Under the pieces are notes generated by a model, which had not been told where the DNA came from, did no database searches, and worked only from the letters and a program-made list of their open reading frames with translations. 64,000 nt of DNA. Source: Clostridium transplantifaecale. Its GTDB lineage: Bacteria; Bacillota; Clostridia; Lachnospirales; Lachnospiraceae. A program made the translations under genes and the position numbers. The stretch spans positions 248,001 to 312,000 of the forward strand of contig NZ_UYZY01000001.1 of assembly GCF_900626075.1 (NCBI RefSeq), written 5' to 3'. This document shows, in pieces, positions 25,570-33,282 of the stretch. Position 1 is the stretch's first letter. Every line of letters starts with the position of its first letter.

Positions 25570-25812
25570 ATGAAACAGAGAAGAATTATGTTAGGAACTG
25601 TAGAAGATGCAAAAAATTTTGTAGCAGCTGCAACGAAATGCGATTTCGATATTGATGTATTTTATAACCGCGTCGTGATTGACGCCAAATCTCTTTTAGG
25701 CGTAATGAGCCTTGATATGACGAGAGTACTGACAGTAGAATATAACGGAGAGAATAAAGATTTTGAAGCATTTCTTGATAGGATGGCAGTAAAAGCCGTC
25801 ACAGCTGCTTAA
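25570..25812 (+). CDS. HPr-like protein without the phosphorylatable histidine
   Basis: An 80-residue protein with the HPr fold pattern. The segment VIDAKSLLGVMSLDM aligns with the HPr region around regulatory Ser46 (NAKSIMGVMSL), so S46 is kept. The loop that should carry His15 in HARPA reads GTVEDAKNFVAAA, with no histidine in the whole protein. It therefore cannot pass phosphate from enzyme I to sugar transporters in the usual way and resembles Crh-like regulators in logic. ATG 25570 with AAAGGAG is chosen; a TTG six bases upstream is unnecessary. A dedicated promoter precedes it. A second His-less HPr-like gene is at 50741-50992. Confidence 0.82.
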   Translation: MKQRRIMLGTVEDAKNFVAAATKCDFDIDVFYNRVVIDAKSLLGVMSLDMTRVLTVEYNGENKDFEAFLDRMAVKAVTAA

Positions 25813-25927
25813 TTGATTTTTGCATACAATTTGAGAAAAGGGATTGCAGGAAACTGCAGTCTCTTTTTCTTTTTACAATATTTAGAGGCATGTTTTGTAT
25901 TGACGCAGTCGGGAGGGAGAAGGACAG

Positions 25928-28513
25928 ATGGAGATGAAAGGGAAGCAGATACGGGTTTCCGTGCGGAACCTGGTGGAATTTGTCCTGCGCTCCGGCGATA
26001 TAGATAACAGAAGGACCGCAATTGACCAGAAAGAGGCCATGCTGGCGGGAGGCCGCATCCACCGGAAGATTCAGAAAAAGATGGGATCCGGCTATCAGTC
26101 CGAGGTGGTGCTGAAGTGCACCGTGGAGGAGGACGGCTTTGAAATTCTGGTAGAAGGAAGAGCCGACGGCATTATCCGGGAGGGAAACCGCGCGACTATC
26201 GATGAGATTAAGGGCGTTTACATGGACATTGGAGAACTGGAAGAGGCGGTGCAAATCCATCTGGCCCAGGCCATGTGTTACGGTTATTTTTACGGTTCGC
26301 AGGAGAACCTGGATGAGCTGACGATACAGGTGACTTACTGTAATCTGGATACGGAAGAGATCAGGCGGTTCCAGGTGATTAAGACCACGGAGGAATTGAA
26401 GGAATGGTTTATGGGCCTGATCCACGAGTATGTCAAATGGGCCAGATACCTGCACCACAATGCAAAACGCCGTGATGAATCCCTGAAAGAGCTGGAATTT
26501 CCATTTCCCTACAGGGAAGGTCAGAGGGAGCTGGCGGTCAGCGTGTACAGGACCGAAGCGAGAAGGCGGAAACTCTTTATCCAGGCTCCAACCGGAATTG
26601 GAAAGACGCTTTCCACCGTATTCCCAAGCTTAAAAGCAATTGGTGAGGGCCACGGAGATAAACTTTTTTACCTGACGGCCAAAACGATCACAAGAGGGGT
26701 GGCGGAGGAGGCCTTTGCTATCTTGAGGGAGCGCGGCCTTTATTTCCGTTCCGTCACCATAACGGCCAAGGATAAGCTCTGTTTTCTGGACAAACCGGAA
26801 TGCAACCCGGATGCCTGCCCCTATGCAAAAGGCCATTTTGACAGGGTGAATGATGCGGTTTACGAGATCGTCCATAAGGAATTCGGGATAACGAGAGACG
26901 TGATACTGCGGTATGCGGAAAAATTCCAGGTCTGCCCCTTTGAATTCTGTCTCGATATCAGCAGTTTTGTGGACGGGATCATTTGTGATTACAATTACGT
27001 TTTTGATCCCGATGTGCGGCTTAAACGTTATTTTGCTGACGGGGCCAAGGGGGAATATATTTTCCTGATTGACGAGGCCCATAACCTGGTGCCGAGGGCA
27101 CGGGAGATGTACAGCGCCGCTCTGATAAAGGAGGATGTGCTGGCGGCAAAGCGCCTTGTGAAGGAGAAGTCTGCCGGCCTTACAAAGCAGTTGGAACGCG
27201 TCAATAAAATTCTGTTGGAGATGAAACGCGACAGTGAGGGATGGCAAATCCTGCCCGATGCGGACCATCTGGTGACGGCGCTGACCTCCCTGTTCTCGGT
27301 ACTGGAAAAGTTTATGGACGACTATAAAGGAAATGACGGGCGGGAGGAGCTGCTGGATTTTTATTTTTGCGTGAGAAACTTCCTTAATATTTATGAGAGG
27401 GTGGACGAACATTACCGTATTTATACGGAACTGACGGAGTACGGAAACTTTATGATTAAACTGCTCTGTGTAAATCCCATCGTCCATATCGGAGAATGCC
27501 TTGCGCAGGGAAACAGCACGGTGTTCTTCTCGGCAACCCTTCTTCCCATCAGGTATTACAGACAGCTTTTAAGCAATGATGAGGAGGATTATACCGTTTA
27601 CGTCAATTCACCGTTTCCTCAGGAGAACCGCCTTCTCCTGGCAGCCACCGATGTGACAAGCCGCTATACGAGGAGAAACAGGGCCGAGTATAAGAAGATA
27701 TTGGAATATATCCGCCAGGCGGCGGAAGTAAAGAAAGGAAACTATATCGTGTTTTTCCCTTCCTACCAATATATGAACCGTGTCCTGGAACTGGTGGACA
27801 GCAGACGGATCCTGCGACCGGACGGAGACGATGAATTGATGGCGGAAGCCGAATTAACGGTGGATACCCGATGGAAATCCTCGGATTTTACAGATTTTGT
27901 CCAGGTGGAGCAATCTGTTTTTGATACGGAAAAAGGATCCGGAGCGGAGGAAACACAGGATGGGGGCGAACAGGATACCGTCTTAATTTTGGAACAGACG
28001 GATGAGCCGGACCAAACGGCATCAATGGACAATCAAATGGAAGACGGAATTGAGTGGCTGGTACAGGGAAACAGGATGAGTGATTCGGAGCGTGAGGATT
28101 TTTTAAAGGAATTTGAGAAAGAGCGTGATCATTCCCTGGTGGCGTGCTGCGTCATGGGAGGCCTGTTTTCCGAAGGGATCGACCTGAAAGAGGAGAGGCT
28201 GATAGGGGCTATTATCGTCGGAACGGGACTTCCGATGGTATGTACCGAACAGGAGATATTGAAGGGGTATTTTGACGAGGAGGAGCAGGAAGGATTTGCC
28301 TTCTCTTATCAGTATCCCGGCATGAATAAAGTCATGCAGGCGGCGGGCCGTGTAATCCGGACGGCAGCCGATAAGGGGATTATCCTGCTTCTGGACGACA
28401 GGTTCCTGAGGAATGACTACCGGGAACTGTTTCCCAGAGAATGGAGCGATTGCAGCAGGGTGACGCTTAGAACGGTGAGAAAAAAACTGGAGGAATTCTG
28501 GTCCCGCCGGTAA
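25928..28513 (+). CDS. Nuclease-helicase fusion: PD-(D/E)XK N-terminus and DinG/XPD-like iron-sulfur helicase
   Basis: An 861-residue protein. Residues about 1-180 carry a Cas4/RecB-like nuclease pattern (H in GRIHRKIQ, EGRADGI with D, then DEIKG). Residues about 190-861 form a superfamily 2 Rad3/DinG helicase: Walker A APTGIGKT at 219-226, DEAH at 382-385, an iron-sulfur cysteine set between them (KLCFLDKPECNPDACPY ... VCPFEFC), and C-terminal motif VI QAAGRVIRTAADKG. It should unwind DNA 5' to 3' and perhaps nick it; role in repair is inferred. An acidic insert lies at about 655-705. Ribosome site GGGAGGGAG; ATG 25934 is a possible alternative start. Confidence 0.88.
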   Translation: MEMKGKQIRVSVRNLVEFVLRSGDIDNRRTAIDQKEAMLAGGRIHRKIQKKMGSGYQSEVVLKCTVEEDGFEILVEGRADGIIREGNRATIDEIKGVYMDIGELEEAVQIHLAQAMCYGYFYGSQENLDELTIQVTYCNLDTEEIRRFQVIKTTEELKEWFMGLIHEYVKWARYLHHNAKRRDESLKELEFPFPYREGQRELAVSVYRTEARRRKLFIQAPTGIGKTLSTVFPSLKAIGEGHGDKLFYLTAKTITRGVAEEAFAILRERGLYFRSVTITAKDKLCFLDKPECNPDACPYAKGHFDRVNDAVYEIVHKEFGITRDVILRYAEKFQVCPFEFCLDISSFVDGIICDYNYVFDPDVRLKRYFADGAKGEYIFLIDEAHNLVPRAREMYSAALIKEDVLAAKRLVKEKSAGLTKQLERVNKILLEMKRDSEGWQILPDADHLVTALTSLFSVLEKFMDDYKGNDGREELLDFYFCVRNFLNIYERVDEHYRIYTELTEYGNFMIKLLCVNPIVHIGECLAQGNSTVFFSATLLPIRYYRQLLSNDEEDYTVYVNSPFPQENRLLLAATDVTSRYTRRNRAEYKKILEYIRQAAEVKKGNYIVFFPSYQYMNRVLELVDSRRILRPDGDDELMAEAELTVDTRWKSSDFTDFVQVEQSVFDTEKGSGAEETQDGGEQDTVLILEQTDEPDQTASMDNQMEDGIEWLVQGNRMSDSEREDFLKEFEKERDHSLVACCVMGGLFSEGIDLKEERLIGAIIVGTGLPMVCTEQEILKGYFDEEEQEGFAFSYQYPGMNKVMQAAGRVIRTAADKGIILLLDDRFLRNDYRELFPREWSDCSRVTLRTVRKKLEEFWSRR

Positions 28514-28533
28514 ATGGGAAAAGCGGACGTCAG

Positions 28534-28573
28534 AAAAAGCCGATTGGGTTAAGTGATTACTCAATCGGTTTTT
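28534..28573. terminator. Bidirectional terminator between helicase and LysR genes
   Basis: AAAAAGCCGATTG (28534-28546) pairs with CAATCGGTTTTT (28562-28573), with A and T runs on either side. It overlaps the 3' end of the LysR gene and serves both convergent genes. Confidence 0.85.
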
Positions 28574-29471
28574 CTTTGTCTACATCGGCATGTTCCTCCA
28601 ACAGTTCGATAAACTGCCTGGCAGCCTGGGAAATAGGCAGCGTCTCATTATGCACGACAACAAGCTGCCGTCCGGGGAGGGTTTCCTCCAGGTTTAAGAT
28701 AAAGAAATTGTCGTCCTGCTGTGGGATGCAGAAATCGGGAACAAAAGCAATTCCAAGCCCGATTTTAGCCAGGTCGATGAGCAGGTCGTTGCTGCTGAGC
28801 TCAATCTCGGGAACAAGATCAAGCTGATGTTTCTGGAACATACTGTGGAGAAATTCACTGGTGGTACTTTTCCGATCCAGCATCAGTATAGGATAGGACT
28901 GAAGTTCTTTCAGCGTGATAATTCTGTCTTTCAGCGGGAAGTAGTCCTCATTTGCCACAAATACGTCTGAAAATTCATGGATGACCTGAATATTCTGGGT
29001 GTTGGACAGACCGGAGTTGGGGTAATTGGTGATAATGAAATCCACCTGTCCGTTTTCAAGGAGACGGGCGCATTCAATCGAAGTGCGGTTTGTAACCTTG
29101 ATATGGATATTCGGATACATTTTGTGAAATTCATTTAAAAACGGTACCAGAAAATAGCGGCAGATTGTGTCGCTGGCGCCGATACGGAGCTGTCCGCCGT
29201 TCAGGGTATTTGCTTCCAGGAGCTGGTTTTCCCCTTTTTTAATCAGGTTCATTGCAGGTTCTATATGTTTTAACAGAATCTCCCCCTCGGGCGTCAGCTG
29301 GACACGCTTCGTACTTCTGATAAAAAGCGTCTGGTTCAGTTTCTTTTCCAGAACCTTGATGGACTGGCTGACCGCAGATTGAGAAATAAAGAGCTGTTTT
29401 GAGGCTTCCGAAAAGCTGAGGGTGGAAGCAACGTGGTAAAAAACCTTATATAATTCATAATTGATATCCAT
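28557..29471 (-). CDS. LysR-family transcriptional regulator
   Basis: A 304-residue LysR regulator: N-terminal helix-turn-helix (ASTLSFSEASKQLFISQSAV, SQSIKVLEKKLNQTLFIRS) and a C-terminal periplasmic-binding-like effector domain (LRIGASDTICRYFLVPFLNE, VDFIITNYPNSG, IGLGIAFVPDFCIP). AAGGAGG precedes the start at 29471. It is divergent from the ABC transporter operon that begins at 29858, with about 390 bp between, and could control it; this is inference from position. Its effector is unknown. Confidence 0.93.
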   Translation of the reverse strand: MDINYELYKVFYHVASTLSFSEASKQLFISQSAVSQSIKVLEKKLNQTLFIRSTKRVQLTPEGEILLKHIEPAMNLIKKGENQLLEANTLNGGQLRIGASDTICRYFLVPFLNEFHKMYPNIHIKVTNRTSIECARLLENGQVDFIITNYPNSGLSNTQNIQVIHEFSDVFVANEDYFPLKDRIITLKELQSYPILMLDRKSTTSEFLHSMFQKHQLDLVPEIELSSNDLLIDLAKIGLGIAFVPDFCIPQQDDNFFILNLEETLPGRQLVVVHNETLPISQAARQFIELLEEHADVDKEKPIE

Positions 29472-29760
29472 TTATTAGTCCTCCTTATAATGCTGCTTAG
29501 AGTTTAGCACAGGTTTGAGGGGAAGTAAAGGGGGAAGGAATACTTTATGATAGCACAGAGGGGAAGCGGATGAATACTGAGAAATTTTGGAAGATGAGAG
29601 AAACGGCGGAATTAAAGCAGAGGGATCATGACAGATGAGGATGAGTTTAAATATGGAAGAATACAGGAAAATGCAGTAATTATAAAGAGGGGGGAGAATA
29701 AGGCGAGGTTTTTAAGAGCCTGTGGCGGCAGAACGGCAGCAGGGGAAGAAAATTATATTG
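29472..29760 (+). other. Intergenic region upstream of the ABC operon
   Basis: A purine-rich stretch (many GGGGAA and AAGAGGGGGG runs) without a credible gene or promoter except close to the LysR start. Several short frames begin here but lack ribosome sites. The operon promoter starts at 29761. Confidence 0.5.
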
Positions 29761-29817
29761 TTGACTTTTTAACAGACGTTTGTTATGCTTTATAAGTTAG
29801 TTAGCTTTAACTAACTT
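29761..29817 (+). promoter_or_regulatory. Promoter and 10-bp palindrome of the cysteine-protein/ABC operon
   Basis: TTGACT (29761-29766), 17 bp, TATGCT (29784-29789). Directly after it is a perfect inverted repeat, AAGTTAGTTA (29794-29803) and TAACTAACTT (29808-29817) with a 4-bp loop, followed by more T. It lies at or just after the transcription start, so it may be an operator or a short 5' hairpin with attenuator character. Confidence 0.65.
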
Positions 29818-29857
29818 TTTGCATAGAATAAAATGCAGGACAAAAGAAAGGAGGATG

Positions 29858-30547
29858 ATGTTGACCTATATTTGGATTAACCCAGTGACGGAGAGCATGT
29901 ATGAGGAGACTGTGCTGGAACGTTTTCTGGCACGGAGGGGATTGGTTCGGGTGAGGTGCAAGACGGACTGGGGGAGTATTGTGAGAGAGAAGTATAGAAG
30001 GCTTGTGGAAGTGAGCGAAGTGACGATCGCCGACGCTCGCTGCCCGATGGCCTGCGGGCTGGTAAGGGAAGTGCAGGGTGAGCGGCAGCAGGGGGAGAAC
30101 ATAGACAGAGAGGCAGGGATGAAGGTGGCGGATATTGAGCCTATCCTGATTCACTGTGCCAGGGAAATCAGTGGCCGTAAAGAGTTTTCAGATGGAGAAA
30201 AGATTATTACAACTCCATGCCGTTCCCTTGCTGATATGGGGAATTCCCTGGGGCTTAAACATACACGTTTTATGACATGGAATGATTTTCTGAAGGAGAT
30301 GGAAGAATGGCCCGAAGGACGGCTGCCAGAGGCCAGTCCCATTCCGCTCGGATTTTTCAGCGGTTTGGAGGGAAAGATTGAAAGTCTGACGGGAAAGGAA
30401 ACTATAGAGAATTATATGGAACATCCGGGCGGCAGGAAAACTGTCCTCGTGGAGATGCTGTATTGCGACAGGGGGTGCCACAATGGAGACGGCGTGGTAA
30501 GAGAAGTGCGTGAAAAAGAAGATATAAAGAGGACACAGAGGTTTTAA
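29858..30547 (+). CDS. Unknown cysteine-rich protein heading an ABC transporter operon
   Basis: A protein of about 229 residues that begins MLTYIWINPVTESMYEETVL. It has no signal peptide or membrane span. Cysteines fall in clusters: RCKTDWG, ARCPMACGL, IHCARE, TPCRSLAD and, near the C-terminus, LYCDRGCHNGDG. Such spacing suggests metal or iron-sulfur binding, but I do not recognise the family. AAAGGAGG (29847-29854) is 3 bases before ATG 29858 and 6 before TTG 29861, so the exact start is uncertain. It is 16 bases upstream of the permease gene and so shares the operon of a NitT/TauT-type importer. It may process or sense the imported compound. Confidence 0.68.
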   Translation: MLTYIWINPVTESMYEETVLERFLARRGLVRVRCKTDWGSIVREKYRRLVEVSEVTIADARCPMACGLVREVQGERQQGENIDREAGMKVADIEPILIHCAREISGRKEFSDGEKIITTPCRSLADMGNSLGLKHTRFMTWNDFLKEMEEWPEGRLPEASPIPLGFFSGLEGKIESLTGKETIENYMEHPGGRKTVLVEMLYCDRGCHNGDGVVREVREKEDIKRTQRF

Positions 30548-30563
30548 AAGGAGAGTGAAATGC

Positions 30564-31334
30564 ATGAAAGATAAGGCGAAAAATGCTCTGGCTGCCGCGG
30601 CGGGGATTTTAGCGGTCCTGCTCCTCTGGGATGCCGTGTGCAGGTCAGGGCTGCTTAGCTCTTATGTGCTTCCTCCGCCTTCCAGGGTATTGCAGAGCTT
30701 CTACAAGATGCTTTTAAACGGGGAACTGCGGGAGGACATTACGATCAGTTTTATCCGTGTTATGAAGGGATTTTCCATTGCATTTTTGCTGGCTTTTTTA
30801 CTTGGGATGGTGCGGGCGATGCTGCCGGGCTCCGGCAGGTACTACGAATATATTGTGCAGTTTTTCCGCAATGTGCCGCCGCTCAGTATGATACCGCTTT
30901 TAATTCTCTGGTGCGGCATCGGGGAAACCACGAAGACCGTTATTATCGTACTGGCCTCCTTTTTCCCGATGTATTTAAGCATCGTCAAGGGATTTACCGG
31001 GTGTGACAGAAAACTTCTGGAGGTCGGGGATATGTTCGGTTATTCCCGGGGACGCAAGTTTCTGAGGATCGTGCTTCCCTATGCTTCGGCCGATATCCTG
31101 GTCGGCATGCGGGTTGGTCTGGGCTACAGCTGGAGGGCTATCATCGGAGCAGAGATGGTTGCGGCTTCCACCGGGCTGGGGCATATGATCCTGTTTGCCC
31201 AGCAGATGTCCAGGACGGATAAAGTGATTGTGGGAATTCTGGTGATCGGGGCGGTGGGGTATGCGACCGACCGGCTTTTTGCCCTTGTAATCAGTAAATT
31301 TTTGAAAGGATCCTGTGACAATGGCTGGAATTGA
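30564..31334 (+). CDS. ABC transporter permease, NitT/TauT (SsuC-like) family
   Basis: A 256-residue membrane protein with about six spans and the family's EAA-type cytoplasmic loop (DMFGYSRGRKFLRIVLPYASADILVGMR). The N-terminus VLPPPSRVLQSFYKML and GLGYSWRAIIGAEMVAASTGLGHMI are typical of nitrate, sulfonate and taurine permeases. ATG 30564 is used, with AAGGAG about 11 bases upstream; the GTG at 30555 is in frame but less likely. It overlaps the ATPase gene by 14 bases. Confidence 0.93.
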   Translation: MKDKAKNALAAAAGILAVLLLWDAVCRSGLLSSYVLPPPSRVLQSFYKMLLNGELREDITISFIRVMKGFSIAFLLAFLLGMVRAMLPGSGRYYEYIVQFFRNVPPLSMIPLLILWCGIGETTKTVIIVLASFFPMYLSIVKGFTGCDRKLLEVGDMFGYSRGRKFLRIVLPYASADILVGMRVGLGYSWRAIIGAEMVAASTGLGHMILFAQQMSRTDKVIVGILVIGAVGYATDRLFALVISKFLKGSCDNGWN

Positions 31335-32049
31335 ACTGATTGACGTACATAAACAATATCTGGTGGAAGACAGGGCCGTCCGGGTTCTGAACGGCATCAG
31401 CCTGAAAATACCGGAAAAGAAGATTACCGTCATCCTGGGTCGGAGCGGCTGCGGAAAGACGACACTTCTGCGCCTTACCGGAGGTCTTGAAGAGGCGGAT
31501 CAGGGAGAGATAAGATATGGGGAATCCCACAGGACGGCGTTTGTCTTTCAGGAACCCCGGCTCATGCCCTGGCTTACGGTGCAGAACAATATAACGTTTG
31601 GACTTACGAAGAAGGAAAAGGACAAGAAAAAGACGGCGGACATCATCGCCTCGGTCGGCCTTACGGGGTTTGAAAAAGCGTATCCGGCACAACTGTCGGG
31701 AGGAATGCAGCAGAGGACCGCGATTGCCAGGGCTCTTGCATATGGGCCGTCTTTCATTATGATGGACGAGCCTTTTGCGGCCCTTGACTATTTTACCAGG
31801 GAACAGATGCAGAAAGAGCTTCTGCGGGTCCAGAAAAATAAGAAAAGCAGTATTCTGTTTGTGACCCACAGTATCGACGAGGCTCTGATCCTGGGAGATG
31901 AGATCGTGATCATTGAAAAAGGTCTTGTAAAGGCCCGGTGCCCGGTTCCCGAAACAGCAGGGGAACGGAACCTTTTAGACGATTCATTTATTTCCCTGAA
32001 AAGAGAAATTATCAATAACTTAAACACAGAAGAAACAGGAGGAAACTGA
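31321..32049 (+). CDS. ABC transporter ATP-binding protein, NitT/TauT (SsuB-like) family
   Basis: A 242-residue ATPase with Walker A GRSGCGKTT, Q-loop VFQEPRLMPWLTV, signature LSGGMQQR, Walker B FIMMDEPFAALD and H-loop VTHSIDEAL. The QEPRLMPW form is typical of the SsuB/TauB/NrtD group. GAAAGGA precedes ATG 31321. The product powers the importer with the adjacent permease and lipoprotein. Confidence 0.95.
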   Translation: MAGIELIDVHKQYLVEDRAVRVLNGISLKIPEKKITVILGRSGCGKTTLLRLTGGLEEADQGEIRYGESHRTAFVFQEPRLMPWLTVQNNITFGLTKKEKDKKKTADIIASVGLTGFEKAYPAQLSGGMQQRTAIARALAYGPSFIMMDEPFAALDYFTREQMQKELLRVQKNKKSSILFVTHSIDEALILGDEIVIIEKGLVKARCPVPETAGERNLLDDSFISLKREIINNLNTEETGGN

Positions 32050-32052
32050 TTT

Positions 32053-33078
32053 ATGAAACGATTTATGGCATTAGGACTTGCAGTATGCATGGGGGCGATG
32101 GGGCTGGCCGGCTGCGCAAAAGCAGATTCCGGCTCCGCAACGGAAACGGCGCAGGCCGGGACACAGGCAAATCAGAGCACATCGGAGGAAAGCCTGGCGG
32201 CAAAAGAAGGCTCAGGACTTGACAAACTGGTGCTCACCTATGTGACGTCCCCTCTCAATATTCCTACGATCGTTGAGAAGCATGAAAATATGTTCGCCGA
32301 CAGTTTTAAGGATATGGGAATCACGGTGGAGTATGCGGAGATTAATTCCGGCGCGGATCAGACACAGGCTCTGGCTTCCGGCGATGTACAGATTCTCTAT
32401 GCGGTTGGCGCCACCTCGGTGGTACTCTCCGCTGCAAACGGGGCCGATATCAAGGTTCTCAACATGTACAGCCGCTCACCCGAGGCTTTCCGTCTTTATT
32501 CAAAAGATGAGGCCATAAGCACGCCGGAGAGCCTGAAGGGAAAGACGGTGGCGGGGCCTGCAGGAACCAATCTGCATGAACTTCTCGTATCTTACCTGGC
32601 TTCCGGAGGACTGACGATTGACGATGTCAACTATGTGAACATGTCCATCCCCGATGCCAAGGCTGGCCTGGACGGAGGCAGCGTCGACGCGGCTCTGGTT
32701 GCAGGCGCAGCGGCTTATCAGGCGGATCAGCAGGGATATCATCTCGTAACCGACGGCGAGGGCCTTATCAAAGCCATCATAGCCGTAGCGGTAAGGGCAG
32801 ACTTCTATGAACAGCACAGGGATGTCATCGACCGCTTTATGGAAGCCCAGCAGAAAATAGCCGCATTCATCGCAGAAAATCAGGACGAGGCCCTGAAAAT
32901 AGCGGCCCAGGAACTGGACCTGGACGAAGAGGCGGCTCGTGAAATGTATGAATACTACGATTTCTCAATGGAAATCAGCGACGAAGACAGAGAAGGATTC
33001 CAGAAAACAGCCGATTTCATGCTGGAAGCCGGCATGATAGAGGACCCGCTGGATGTAAGCACGTTATTTTTACAGTGA
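32053..33078 (+). CDS. ABC transporter substrate-binding lipoprotein, NitT/TauT family
   Basis: A 341-residue lipoprotein: signal peptide with lipobox LAGC at about 18-21, a short Ser/Thr/Gln-rich linker, then an NMT1/SsuA-like two-lobe binding domain (GADQTQALASGDVQILYAVG, SLKGKTVAGPAGTNLHELLV, VDAALVAGAAAYQAD). It captures the substrate outside the membrane for the adjacent permease. The ligand (sulfonate, nitrate, thiamine precursor or other) cannot be told. It ends the operon, 28 bp before repeat copy A. Confidence 0.92.
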   Translation: MKRFMALGLAVCMGAMGLAGCAKADSGSATETAQAGTQANQSTSEESLAAKEGSGLDKLVLTYVTSPLNIPTIVEKHENMFADSFKDMGITVEYAEINSGADQTQALASGDVQILYAVGATSVVLSAANGADIKVLNMYSRSPEAFRLYSKDEAISTPESLKGKTVAGPAGTNLHELLVSYLASGGLTIDDVNYVNMSIPDAKAGLDGGSVDAALVAGAAAYQADQQGYHLVTDGEGLIKAIIAVAVRADFYEQHRDVIDRFMEAQQKIAAFIAENQDEALKIAAQELDLDEEAAREMYEYYDFSMEISDEDREGFQKTADFMLEAGMIEDPLDVSTLFLQ

Positions 33079-33272
33079 TAACAAAAGGATTCCACTGAAC
33101 CAATAGAACAGATCAGCGGCCGCAGGCCGGGGCTGGGAATGGCGATACCCAAACGCGTCTTCAGTCCCGGCCATAACCTGCCTGTGGGGAGGGAGAAAAA
33201 GATTCCGGAGGGAACCTGGGAGTTCATCGGCACTTACCGAGGTGTTTTCGAGGTTAGTGTCCGCTATGTACT

Positions 33273-33282
33273 CCAAAGAGCG
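33273..33282 (+). repeat. Target-site duplication of IS copy 1, left
   Basis: CCAAAGAGCG, repeated exactly at 34917-34926 on the other side of the IS. Ten base pairs fits the IS4 family. Confidence 0.93.
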
